From Gymnogyps californianus (lineage: Eukaryota > Chordata > Aves > Accipitriformes > Cathartidae): 64,000 nucleotides of DNA. The notes under the pieces were generated by a model. It did no database searches, was not told the origin of the DNA, and was given only the letters and a program-made list of their open reading frames with translations. The stretch covers positions 2,295,001 through 2,359,000 of the forward strand of contig NC_059483.1 in assembly GCF_018139145.2 (NCBI RefSeq). The letters run 5' to 3'. This document shows positions 1 to 12,700 of the stretch, in pieces. The translations under genes were made by a program, and so were the position numbers. Each line of letters starts with the position of its first letter. Within the stretch, counting starts at the first letter, position 1.

Positions 1-890
1 TATGAAGCTTCCACTAACAACTTCTGACACCTCCATTTCCTTATCAAAGTTTTTAAATACGTGACACACAGGGTAAACCAAATTCTGTATTAGGAGCCAG
101 AGAAACGAAGTCTCATTTTGCTAATGCAGGGGGATTTGAGAGGAGACTTTTCAAACTTCCCTTAAAAGCTAAAGGGAAATGGCTGAAAGACCTGCACTAC
201 CTTGGACTGGTTACAACATTTGTCCTTTGGGTTCCTTAGTCCAGGAACATAGATTTGGGACTGGTTTACATGCTTTTATATATTTTTCGGACTATCACGC
301 TGATGCTGTATTGGATTAAACCACTTCAACAAATCTACTTATTTTTCACTGTCTAGCACCACGCAGGAACACACATTTCACAGGGTTTTTACCAACAAGA
401 CACTCCACCAGGACTACTTCAAAACACCAATATTTGCCTGTTGTACAAATATAGGTGGGTGACACACCTCTACAGAGCTTTCCGTTTCTGGAGATTGCGG
501 CAGCTAGTTGAAAGTAAAATGCAGAAAAATTAGTCATTCTTCAAGAATCTTTCATCCCAACAGAACTCTAGTGGTCAACACTTAGGGGAAGGGAGCTAGC
601 AAAGCACTTGACTTCAGCTGAATCATCACAAATGAATTATAGCCATAATTACCGTTTACACCCTCCCACCCACCCAGCTCCTAAAAGGGCTACATTTTGA
701 AAGTTTAGCAGGTATCCTTTGAACATCCCAAACTACTTTGCATGAGCACAGAGGCACAAGCAAAAAGCTTTAGTTGCAGGTGCACACAGGCCTGCAATGC
801 AGAAGGCATTTTTGGGCAGCCTGCTCGGACCGCGCACCTGGGATCTGCGACTCGCCGAGGGTGAAGGCAGCACACCCATCCCCAGCGGGG

Positions 891-911
891 AGGAGGAGGA
901 GGAGGAGGAGG
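891..911 (+). repeat. (AGG)7 microsatellite
   Basis: Seven perfect AGG units preceded by four G. Lies in intron 39. Confidence 0.9.
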
Positions 912-3900
912 AAACGAGGGCTGCATGTCACAGAAAGGCAGCAGCCTTACAATGTTAGTTTAAAAAAAAAATGCTTTCAGTGGATTCTCATCTATAAACA
1001 CACTTTTCGTGAGATAGAAGATGTGTGATACAGCACCAAACACGAGCAATGAAATAAGAGGCTTAACGGTGACAGCTTTTCAAATTTAAAATGCTGACCA
1101 TCACATTGAAACAGATGAAGACAAGCAACTTTTGTCTAGTAGAGCTTAGACATACAACAGAGATCTAAACATTCAAATGCAACTGCCTACTTCATCGTGG
1201 GTAAATTGATTTAACGTCTCAGGAACAGACACTAAGAAATAAGACGACAATGATACAGTAATACCAAATTAAGTCAGCCACTCATTGTCCATGTCCGCCT
1301 AGAGGGCACATGAACTAGACAGACAAATCAAGCATAGGCTGGGACAGCGACTGTCGTATTTTAACCTAATAGCTGCTGCAGCCTAGGAAATGCACAGCAA
1401 AGGGAGAGGAAGGACACGAGATCCAGAAGTCGAAATATGGAGAGACTCCGCTTCCTAGGAAGGAGCCAGAGGAGCGAGAGCTTCCCGTGCGGTGCTCCGT
1501 GGGCAGGGGCTCCTTGGCCAGGAAGAACCGTTCTCCGTTCTTCTCCTAATGGACTTTCCTGCTGGCTAATTCACACGGCCTTTGGTACATCGTTTCCTTG
1601 CATTGTCACCACTCTTGGAAACTTCACAAGCATGCAAACCATTTCTCTCTTGGTCAAATTGAAGCATGGAGTATTTAAGCCAGAAGATCCAAAGTTAACA
1701 GGAAGAACCTCATTATGCAGAGGAACACACAGTTCCTGCAAAGCCCGCTTTGTACACCCTTGCTGCTCGTCGGCTGGACGCTGGAAACGGCGTATCAAGT
1801 CATTACGGAGTCTGGGCACATTGTTCTGAATGCAGACACTGTCTGCACAACTTGCTTCAGAGCAAAGCACAAAATTCCTCCTTTCTTAAATAGTCAACAG
1901 CAGCACGGAAATTGTGCATATTCCCCTGTAAGGGAAATTAGGTACCTTCCTTCCAGGGAATGGGAGACTGAAGCTGGCAGGTCAAGTGGACATGACTGCC
2001 ACAAGATAAGGTACTGGACTTCGGATTCCCAATGAAAGCTTCCTTATTCCCGGGCTTACACCACGACCCCAAATTAATCATACATACATGTACATTTTGG
2101 GGCTGAAAACCAGCACAGACAAAGAATCAGCATGAAATTAGTTTGATCTTTCCAACTTAATTGGAGAAGGAAAAAGTACATATTCTAGCTAGCAAATTCC
2201 TATGCCTTCCCACTTGAGTGCAGACAGCATGTATAAATAGATCAGCATGTTAGAACCAGCCCCACAAACTCATCTGCAAGCAAAAGCTACTGCCCTTGGC
2301 AATGCTCAGATGGATCATTCCAAATAAGCATGGCCTTCAGCAATCTTTCATTAAAAATATAAACTCCAAATACTGACATTGTTATCGAGTCAAAATGGGT
2401 TAAAGCTCTAGTTACTGTGCTACACTTTGCACTATCCTGTGTGCTGCAACAGCAAAGTATCAGCTTATGCTTTACAGGAAGGATTGATCAGGGTGGGAGA
2501 GTAGACTGAGTACTAATTTTGCTAGATTTCTTGTGCCTCCATATACCTCAGCTCTCCACCTAGCAGAAAAGTGATGGTTTGGGGGCAGGGGCAAGTTTGT
2601 GGAACACCTTACAGCGGCCAGGTGAGTGCCACGGACACAGTGGCCAGCTTTCAAACTGGAACGTAGCGGGTGGCAGGGTCAGAGCACAACGTTTTTACTT
2701 TTTACTAGCAGTAGCAAAAGTTCCTTTCAACTTGCTGTGCAAAACCCCCTCTTCTTTTGAAGTTTCCATTCCCACAAGGCTGGCAAATAAACCACTCATC
2801 ATTAGCCGTAACAGGAGAATTACAATTTCTTTGACCTGTTGGTGACTGTAATGCTTCTAGCATCCATTTCCCCAACACAGACTACGTGTGCTTCCCAGAA
2901 TGGTCTTTATCTGACTCAACAGTGGATGTATCCACCTCAAAAACCACGAAAGCACGTGACAGCTCAAGTGTGAACTCACTACATCACAACTTAGGAGATA
3001 TGGAAGAGGTTTCAGTCCTTTTCCTTTATGGTTTTGAGCAAGGTATGAAAGTTTTATTTTCATTTGCTTTCAAAATAACAATCAAGATGAAAGTTGTCTA
3101 ATCTTGTCTTTCACAGGAAACTCAAACAACTAGCACTTTGGGAAAAAAGTGGAAATGCAGAAAGATTTTCATTCAGGTTTAAAGCCTCAGGATTGTTTTT
3201 CTCAATATTTTTCTTAAAACTCAATATATAGTAAACATCCAGAAAACTGAGCGCTGAAAAGGCTTGAAATGCATTTAAAAGGCGGGTGGAGATTCCAGTT
3301 CGCATAGACTGAGTCTCCGCCGGATAGTGGCTTCAGCAAAACGGGATGGAAAACATCTCATATTGTAATGTTAAAAATGGGTGGGAAATAATCTTATCAG
3401 AAAAACCTGCTTGTTTGTGTGAGCAGAGACATATAAACACTGTCAAAAACCTGATCCTTTTGTCTTCAGCCTCACCAAACTTCGGAATTTTGACAAAATA
3501 ATGGACAAACTAGCACAATTACAAGCACAAACCTCCTCCACTTCAGGCCATCTCCAAGCTCAAAGGCTTGAGAGGTGACAAACCTCAGGCTGCTGAACTT
3601 CCACAGGCTGATGCCATTTTCCAAACTACCACACAGCTCCTTTAGGTCTTTTTCCAAACATCCCTCTAAATCGGATAGGAAGGTGACTAGCTGGTGCAAG
3701 GCAATAGTAAACTGACACCTGTCCTGGGAGGTCTTCAAGATCGACACTGAGCGTTTTGAAGAAGCTTAGTCAAATTAAATTGATTTGGCTCAGTAGAGAA
3801 GCAATGGCGAGAAACGAGATGCCCTGTGCTGTGCAGGAAGTCGCGTTAAATTACCGAGCGGTCCCTTCTGGTCCTGAAATCTGTGAATTCAGGAACTGAC

Positions 3901-6306
3901 CCAACTCCACGCATATGGCATCTAATTATCAGGGTGGCGAGGGGAGAGATTTGGCATAGAGAAGGAAATAAAAAGGGGGAAAACCACAACTACAGTCAGT
4001 CAGCCAAGTATCACATTAAGCTTTTGATAGCTAGGTTGTATATCCAGATGCAAAGAACTAGAGTGAAGAGCTCAGATATACGTTATTCTGAAACCACTGC
4101 CCTCTGCCTCGACTCTTGCATTACCATCTCCCGTATCAGCTGGAGTTCCAGTGGGACTGGCTGTTGAGATAGAGTCCTGGAAGTCCCTTTCCACTTCTTC
4201 CTCCCTTTTCTGAATTTCTCCTCTTTTCTCTTTGAAATACATTCAGTATAGTTCTTACTTGAAAGACACACAGCAAAAGCACCACCTCGTCTGATTCATG
4301 ACAACAGACTATAGCACAAATTACATTGCTGTCCTTCGTAACTCTTCAATAATACCAGAAAACTCCACATAGGTTACCTGCTTGCCAAGACTCCTTTGTA
4401 AGGCCAATACTGTTACCTTGTAGAACCCAGAGAAAATTTGGATAGGAAATTTCTAGCCTCTGCAGATGATATGTAGGTGTTTGTCAAACATGCATTTGAC
4501 TTGCTATGGAGAAGTTTCAGGGCAGAGAGGAATAACTGGGAACCAAGAGCACTGAACTGTTTTGACAAACTTCCCACATTATCGTTTACCATTGTAACAG
4601 ACCTGCACCAAAGTTGCCAAACGATGTATTTTTACTGATGGAGGATCTCACACCTGCATAAATTAAGAGGCAGCAGGAGATGTGGAGCAGCACCTTGTCC
4701 TGGCACGGCTCCTCTGAGCCACGCAGCTCTCCCAGCCCTCGCAGAAGACATGCGGGATTTACGGGGGGCAGAGGCAGCCCCCCCGGCTCCCACCAGCGTG
4801 CGATGGAGCAGGAACCACACGCTTACACCCCCTTGCCTCCCTGCTGCGGCGCACACCCAGATCAGGGACGTGGCTCAACGCTTCCCCCCCCCGCCCTATC
4901 TCAGGGAATTTGCAGAGACTTTGTGCACTGCCAGACAATGAGGTGGGAAATTTGGCATAAGGGCTGTCAGTGCCTGCACTGAAAGGTCACCAAGATCTGC
5001 CTACGGGAATGCCTTCTCTCATTTTCCAGAGTTTTCAGTTGAGAAAGCATGTTTTACTTGGGCTGGGGCTTTCCTGGAGTTAGAGACCTCAGTCTCTGAT
5101 ACGCCACTGACCTTCAATGGGAGTGCAATCACTTGCTTCTCTTTAAATCCTCAGTCTTGCAGGTCTTTTACAATAACTGAATACAGTAAGAACTATCTTC
5201 ACTACACATTTTACATTAGCAGTTTTAATTAACTAGTAAGATGGTATAACTTTTTTTTTGTTACAAATAACTATAAGAAATGTTCCAGTCTCCTGTTCCA
5301 AAGAGCTCACCAATTCCAGTTTGTGCAATAAAAACGGTCCAAAGATTGCAGGATTTCTGAAGGAAAAAAAATATAAGGCAGCCCACAAAAATTTATGAGC
5401 GCCTGCATTTCCTCTGCTTGAGACATAACAAGTGAAGCACTGTCTAAGTGCAAAATACACAAGAGAAATGACTGTGGAGTAAGCTCTCTCTACAAGGAAA
5501 ATCATTTGTGAGTGCATCTCTCCAGCACTTAAGAGGTTAATACATTTTCCAATTCCAATCAGAAGATGCATAAAATAGCACATATTTTGCACCTTACTCA
5601 GCCATCGTCGTTTTAGTTTATCATTGATAAAGAGCACTGAGAAGGCTAATTCAGTCACCCCCTTTGAACCAGGATTTTCAGTTCCCTTTTCACCTACTTG
5701 AAACCTCAAGACCAAAGTGAAGAGGTAAAAAAAAAAAACCAACCCCAAAACTATACTGAGGGGGTCTGCAGGTGTATTTTGCTGGATACCGTTTTATCAG
5801 CTGTATAAAGAAGCGTCATTACTGAATAAAAATAGAAAAACCCCAACAACAAAAAAACCCTGGGGTTTTACTTAATTCAGTTTTTTAACTTCAAATCCTA
5901 AAAACGACTAAATAATTACAAGAGAAACTCTGGGTGCTTATAGAGTTTTGCTGGATTTGGTCATTTCGGTGTTTGCTGGCCCCTGCCCCAGCCCTGTGGG
6001 GGGGGAAGAAGCAGAGCACCCCCTCTTCACCCTGAAAAATAAAATACAGATTCAATGGTATGGGACCAGTGGTCATGGGAAGCAGCAGCGGCCCCGCAGG
6101 CACAGCAGCTACCGGTGCAGGCTCAGGGGCTGGCAGCCCCGGCACGGCCCGTGGTGACTGTAAACATCTCCACCGCGTTTATTGGCAATTACCGCTGAAG
6201 GTCACATCAGCAGCGGGCCTAAATTCCAGGAAAAAAAGCTGTTCTTATGTAACTGCTGCCTGAATGTTGGCAGGTGCCCAGCAGAGCAGCTCACTGCAAT
6301 GTGGCT

Positions 6307-6348
6307 GGGGGGGGGGGGGGGGGGGGAAGGAAGAAAAAAAAAAAAAAA
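6307..6348 (+). repeat. G20 / A15 homopurine tract
   Basis: Twenty consecutive G (6307-6326), a seven-base purine spacer and fifteen consecutive A (6334-6348). Pure purine for 42 bases. The G run could form a quadruplex. Confidence 0.9.
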
Positions 6349-8291
6349 GTAGGACGTCTCCCAGCCAGATTCAGCATCCTGAGCATGCCACCTGCAGGTC
6401 AGCACTAACACTTCTCTCCTTTTTAATCCATAAAATATTAATGTGTTTCTCTAGGACGTATAAGTTTTAGCGCCCAAGACTCGCAACTGCAGGTGGAAAC
6501 TGGGCCACAGCGTCCCCAAACACCTATCCGGACCGAGGAGAGTGGACGGGAACGTCACGTCGCAAACAGAAATGCCTCAACGGGGAGGGAGCTGTGCTGC
6601 CTGAGCTGTCCTGGATCACAGGGAACCCACGGTGGAGCTCACCATCTCAACTTGAGTAGTGAAACACTGTAAAAATCTGCATTTGTATCATGCCTGGACT
6701 TTTCAGTGGGTTGAGGACTGAATTAAAAGTAAGTTAAGCTGTTGTGTCTAATTACAACCAGGGTTGAGTTATCACTGTTGTGTGAAGATTCACAGTTGAT
6801 GGCACTTGAGAAAAATTTACCTTGCTCCTGAACCTCTTTTCCGAGAGACCAGCATAGTCAACAGCTCCATCAAGAACAGGATTACAGCAGTTCCAGCCCA
6901 GGAAGGAGTCGATCAAGACTCAAGAGAGACTCAGCCCGAGGGCTTTTATAGACAACGTGCCCGTGCCCTGCCTTGGGGGTTTCTACTTTATTACTTGAGA
7001 CATCTGCACAGAGCCAATGTTAAGACCACCCTATTTAGCTCTTCAGCTCAAGTCAGACCCCTTCAGCTCCTAACACCTGCCTGATGCTCCGGGAGAGCCC
7101 GTGGAGCCGGAGAAACAGGAGCCCCGACACAGACCAAAAAGACAAGCTCTGAGCACACAGCTCCCCAAGATCAGCACAAAACCAACACAACCATGCTGCA
7201 AGTAAGGTGCAAATAAGGTGCAAAATGGTTTACAGTTTCCAATGGTTTTGGTCTTCTATCAAAACAAATCGTGCTTTTCATCCATCTTTCAAGATGCCTT
7301 TTCTGCTCTTTATTTTAATACCGGTCTTGTGCAGCCCCTATCCCAAAGGTCTGTGCGCTTTCACTAGTTTACAGGAACCTGAATGTTTTGGAAATACTGC
7401 AAGATGACTCTCATTCTTAGCGTATCCTAATTTCTGTCCCCAGAAGAAAAACCTTTTACACGAATCCTGCCACAACAGCGGATGCTGCAGAGTTCAAAAA
7501 AACATCTACAAGAGCTTAAAGATGCTATCACCATATTTCTGCCGGACCAGATCACGGTCCTCAGACTATAGCAATAGAGGTTGAAAACAAACACCACACC
7601 ACTTCTCCCTGGAAAACTACAATTCCTTCGTGTCCCTCATTTCCAACAAAAAGGGAATTCCAGACAAACCCCTCAAGAGAAAGCACGTGAACTAGGCCAA
7701 TAGCACTGAACCGTACTACCCCTCCCCTTCATTGCCACAACGCTTCTCCAGCACGGCAAATACTCCAGCAACCCCAAGGGCTCAGCCAGGCGTTTGCAGG
7801 GGGTGCTGCCGACCTTGCGCTCAGGTCGCGGCGTTCACCATCCTTCCTGTTCTGCGGGGGGATTTCCTACCGTCGAGGTGAATTCCAGCATTATTCAGCC
7901 AGTTAAAAGGGCACTCCCTTTCTTCACTCGCAAAAACGTTAAGGGGGACCGTAACGCCAATTTTCTATCACGACTTTCAGTAACAAACGCACGGACCTCC
8001 TGGCATTTTTAGTATCTGTTATTATTCGGACCCACCGCTCACTGAAATTACCTTGCAGTAAGCAACTAAGATATATAAATCAACCTATGTATACAATCAC
8101 ATAAATACTATGAAATCGTGCCAGAACACAGTTACTTTAATAGAGTTTCACCCTGAGGGAATAAGGAGCATTTCAGCTGATCAGAAAAATTAAGTTGTGC
8201 ATAGTTCAACAGAAAAGGAAGTTAATAATTTTACTAATAATGGAGATTGCTGTATTCTTTGCCCTAAATGTTTACAGTTTCCAGGGTTGAC

Positions 8292-8301
8292 GGGGGGGGG
8301 G
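8292..8301 (+). repeat. G10 run
   Basis: Ten consecutive G within a G-rich stretch. Confidence 0.9.
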
Positions 8302-8765
8302 ACAGGGGATGGACCCCCAGGATTTCCTTTGAGACTTGTCAGTGGTTCAAGCCCCGTCCGAACGCCTTTCTATAAGCAGCCAGTGCTCCTTGCCAATGGT
8401 TATAAACACACCTGCTCCCTCCACACAGTTGCTCCATCGAGGAGCAATAAAGTTCCTCCTTTGCAGCCTCCAGACCAAATCCTAAATTGCTCTGCACTCT
8501 CTGGCTGATTTATTGCAGGCAAAGACAGCACATTACAGCCAGAAACTGCAGGGGAAAGAGTTTCATATTATGGCTTAATTTGCAATTAAACAATTCAAGT
8601 TTCTGTCTGAAGTTTCTCCAAGATAAAATTATATGTATTTGTGCTATTCTGGGAAGGTGTAGCGCCACACAACCCGAGGGGTCTAGCATCTGACGGAAAC
8701 GTTCATGTGCTACAGATTAACTTTTCAAAAACAGAGCATGCTGCTGGTGCATACTCCCCAGGTAA

Positions 8766-8778
8766 GGGGGGGGGGGGG
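8766..8778 (+). repeat. G13 run
   Basis: Thirteen consecutive G followed by four A. A third G run within 2.5 kb in the same intron and on the same strand. Confidence 0.9.
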
Positions 8779-11700
8779 AAAAGTCTTGGTTTATAAAAAA
8801 GAGAAAAAGAAAATAATTACACCAGAGGTTAGACACCACAGCACCTCTGTAACTAGGTAATACTAGAAGTTTGGTGTGAAGCTTGGAGACGCACCTGAGA
8901 TGTCTCATACCAGCCCAGGTCAGAGGCGACGGCAGTGCAGTAAATGGACTTGTGCCACACGACACCCTGTTCTTCAGACCACAGTCAGACTCCCGCTCTC
9001 TGCATACGTCCTACCCATCAGCTATCTTCTGCGCACGTTAACAGGAAGGGCATGCTAAAAGGAGACAATTTCCACCCACAAACAGAAGGGTGAATACTCC
9101 GAGCAGCCCTAGATGAGGATTTTCTGATAAAAGAGCTTTTTCATTGAAGCTGAAACTGGTGATGGGAGACTTGTGAAATTTTTCTCTGGAAAGGTACCTC
9201 CGACCCTGGCTGGACCTGCTGCTCCAGCCTGGAGAGGGGACCCCAGCGCACGCCGGGATGACGGTGATGGCACCGACCTGCGGCACAGCAGGGGCCTGAG
9301 CATCCCAACCAGAGGCTAGGTTAAAATCAAACGAAAAAAGCCACCACTCCGGTTTGTTCTTGTGAGGAATTCTGCTCCTTCCCTCCCCTAGAAAGCCCTG
9401 CTGAACAGAAGAGACCCTCCAACCCAGCCCTGGGTGATGTGTACACTTTTTGGTCTACTTTTGTCACAAAGAGTTTGGATTTCAAAACCATTTCAACAGG
9501 CAAGGTCCCTGAATATTATTTGGTTTTCAGAATGAAGTTTACCCAGTGAATCCAGCTGATCAACATCAAAATGAACAAGTTCTACAGAAAGCAATTTATA
9601 GCGTATTTCATTATCTACTCTATTGAATAAAGAGCAGTAACATTTTAAGCGTTTTAAGTGGTTGAATTTTGTTCCAAACAAAAGGTTGGCTTGGGAGAGG
9701 ATGCAGGAAACAAAGCACAGAGAGGAAAATTTTTTTTTTTCCTGGTATTTCAGTAAAATAAGGTGCCAGTCAATCACTTTCTCAGTATTATACATTTATG
9801 CAAAACGAATCTCAAATTTAGCACCCACATGTGGGTTTTTTTGAGCTGGATGAGGAAGTTGCAGCAGCAGAGACAGCTCAGCTCCCTCCCTCCACTCCGT
9901 GCGCCGGTGCCCGAACCAGACACACTGCTTTTAAAAGTCCTTAGAAAGCTTAATTTCAGTTAGACAGAAAGTTCTCACTCAAATATGGCTTTTCCGCCCG
10001 TAAAACAGCTACATACAGCATAAACACAGCCCGGGCTGTCGCACTGCCAACTGAAGGCACGTTTTTGATGGTGGGAAGCTTTTCACACAGAAATAGCTTC
10101 AGAAGTAAGTAATTTTCATAGGGTTACACCACACCGCTTTCACAACACATCCGAACGTTTTACGTGGCTTTATACACCGAACCTGACTAAGAAGCAACAG
10201 GAAAGAACAGCGAGATGCTTTGATGAATTGCATGACTGTCACCTTTTTCGGTAAAGCCAGCAGTACAGTTTCTGCAGAAGGACCCAGCCCTCTGCAGCCC
10301 TGCCTGCACCCAGCTGCGCCGTGCCCTGGGCCAGGAGTCATGGCTCTCGCTAGTCAGCAAGTGGAGACACCTCCTTCAGGGTCTTCTCCAGCTGGCTTTT
10401 GCCAGGTTCTTCCAACCTGTGTGAACGCCATGAAACCTCAGTATTTAGTTTTGCTGAAAGAGCCTGTTCACCGATGACGCAGTAATCGCGGCTGAGTGCT
10501 AAACGCTGACGTTTTAACGCTGCTTGCGGCAGTCGATGCTGCAAAGGCACTCAGGTCTGGTCCTACGCTTCATGGGATCTACTACGGCACCGGATTGATT
10601 GCAGACGGCCAGAAGTTATAACTGCATTTGGACTAATATTCCAAGTAATGACATATGGAATTAGTTATGGTAACTATTCCCAGCGTAGACACACAGCAGA
10701 CTGAAAACTCAACTAATTCACTGACACAGGCATACAAATTGGAAAGCTCAATGCTGAAGAGACAACAGGACAGATCACAGGGCTACTCATAAAACAAACA
10801 CCATAGAAACAACACTGTAGAAAATAAATAAAATTAAAACCTCAGCATTATCCAATTCAATGGTAATCTGCCGGAAAAGAAAGAAGGGGAAGAATTGAAA
10901 GCAGGCATTAGTAAGAGAAATTACAAATAAATTTCATGTTAGGATCTTATAAATCATTTAACACTTTAATGCTGCAATCCAACATTGTGAGTATTTTACA
11001 GTCGGCATGAGTAACATCTGCAAGCGCCGGGATGCGGTGGGTTAGGGAACCGACACTGCTGGAAGCGCTGCGCCAGGGAGCTTCGGAGGCAGGATGCGCC
11101 CTGGCTTTGTTCCTGTGCCAAGTGACAAACCACGCAGGCCGGCCGGCCGAGATCCAAGAACTTCACCCTTGGGCGTAAGAGTCGTCAGTAGCGTGAGCTG
11201 TGAGCAGCAGCAGGAGTGCAGAGGCTGAATTTCCAGTTTGGGAAGAGAAATGGAGTTTTAAAACGTAAGTCCTGCAGAGCTGAGGCTAATCATCTGGTAG
11301 GCACCCAGGAAGACGTGTATGAATGACATGTTTCAGCAAAGTAAAAAACTTGGGTCTAGCCTACACTGTCAATGTAGTAAAGTTTTCTGCCTATTAAATA
11401 TACCACAGTATGCTACCCATCACTGAGCGAACCTGAGCGCGTGCCAAGATGAGGAGTCTTTAGCAATATGTAAAACTTCAAGCCTTCCCACAAGCTTCTG
11501 TACATCTGTGTTCTCACCACGGTTTTTGCATGCTGCGGAGGAATCCCAGCTGTTTAATGAAGGCCTTTGCTAATGGGAGTGGACAACACTGCATTCTCAT
11601 TACGTTCCCCACCTACAAGAGGGACAAGCGCACGGGCCGGGAGGGTGTGGCATTTTTATTATTTGCGCTGGAAGATTAAGCGTGAGAGGAGTGCAATCTT

Positions 11701-11836
11701 TTTATAAATCGGATTGTTCCAGCGAGCACCACATGGTATTACAGCAAAATCACACGCGATGCCAAAACTTCCATGGCGCTCTGCTGCTGAACACTACTTT
11801 GAGGTGACTGCTGTCAATTCTGTGAACATCTGACCT

Positions 11837-11854
11837 ACAAGCAATATTGCTTGT
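11837..11854. other. 18-bp perfect palindrome
   Basis: acaagcaatattgcttgt equals its own reverse complement. Could be a dimeric protein-binding site or chance. No function assigned. Confidence 0.6.
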
Positions 11855-11945
11855 GTGATCAATATGCTGGTCACAAGAGTAAGTTTTGCCACCTTTATGT
11901 AGGTAGGGATGCCTGTATTTAGAATGGGTGCATAGGGTTTTTTCC

Positions 11946-11967
11946 TTTTTTTTTTTTTTTTTTTTTT
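11946..11967 (+). repeat. T22 run
   Basis: Twenty-two T, preceded by tttttttcc. It could be the reversed poly(A) tail of a minus-oriented retrocopy, but I see no recognisable body or target-site duplication. Confidence 0.85.
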
Positions 11968-12629
11968 ACACTCCAGAATAATTTTAAAAACAAAAGGTAT
12001 TGCGTTTTAAGTGGTGACTAAATACAGTTATATGAGTCACAAGGGAGAATAAATACAATTGCACTTCTGACAGCCAGACAGTAAAAGCTGTTCTACTACT
12101 ACTAGCCGTCTATCTGTAAGCAATCAGCTGCTTTTTCATATTCGGAAATCCACTTCACAGGCAAGCATATTCTTATCTTGCATTATGTAACTGATCTACT
12201 GTTTTGGAAATTAATGCATTTTCTGCACTTTGAAGATTTTTAGAATCTTGTGGGGTTATCCACTGTCTGAATGGTGCAAGTTATGTTAACTGTATCTTCT
12301 AGAAATACTGCTTCACCTCAGTTGGCCAAATAAGTCTAAGGAACTCCTGTAAATGAATTTCCATTTAGAAAAGTCTGAGTGGCATATTGCATTTAAAAGG
12401 AAAAAAACCTCAAAGCCCTCATTTGGGTTTTGTTGGTGTATAGCATATATAGTATAGATCATCCACCCTTTCTATTACTTGAGGTGACCTTGGACAGTCT
12501 CTCTTGGCTGTTTTTAACAGGAGAATGTACACTGATGTGCTAACAAAGTGTAAAACTAAATCTATGATTACACTTAATCTTTTAGATCCCCAACATTGGG
12601 CAACAAGAAATATCAGCACTCCACTCGCT

Positions 12630-12700
12630 AAAGAGGATCACCTAGCCCAACTCCCTTTTGCAGGAGCAGACTAACTTCTGCAGGCTACAACCAGTCCCTT
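12630..12700 (-). repeat. possible CR1 LINE 3'-end relic
   Basis: gaggatcacctagcccaact and the following ttttgcaggagcagac resemble the reverse complement of an avian CR1 3' region (gatcacctagtccaacc, then ctgcaggagcag). The match fades quickly on both sides. Confidence 0.3.

Noticed and set aside
1571..1870. 99-codon minus-strand frame that might be an exon or retrocopy
   Set aside because: Not ITPR1 sequence, no recognised family, no convincing splice borders.
5233..5748. Longest open frame outside exons, 171 codons, minus strand, hydrophobic
   Set aside because: About one frame of this length is expected by chance in 64 kb read in six frames at this base composition. No motif recognised and no splice or promoter context.
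8341..8360. ggttcaagccccgtc resembling a tRNA B box
   Set aside because: No A box or cloverleaf can be built upstream, so neither a tRNA gene nor a clear SINE.
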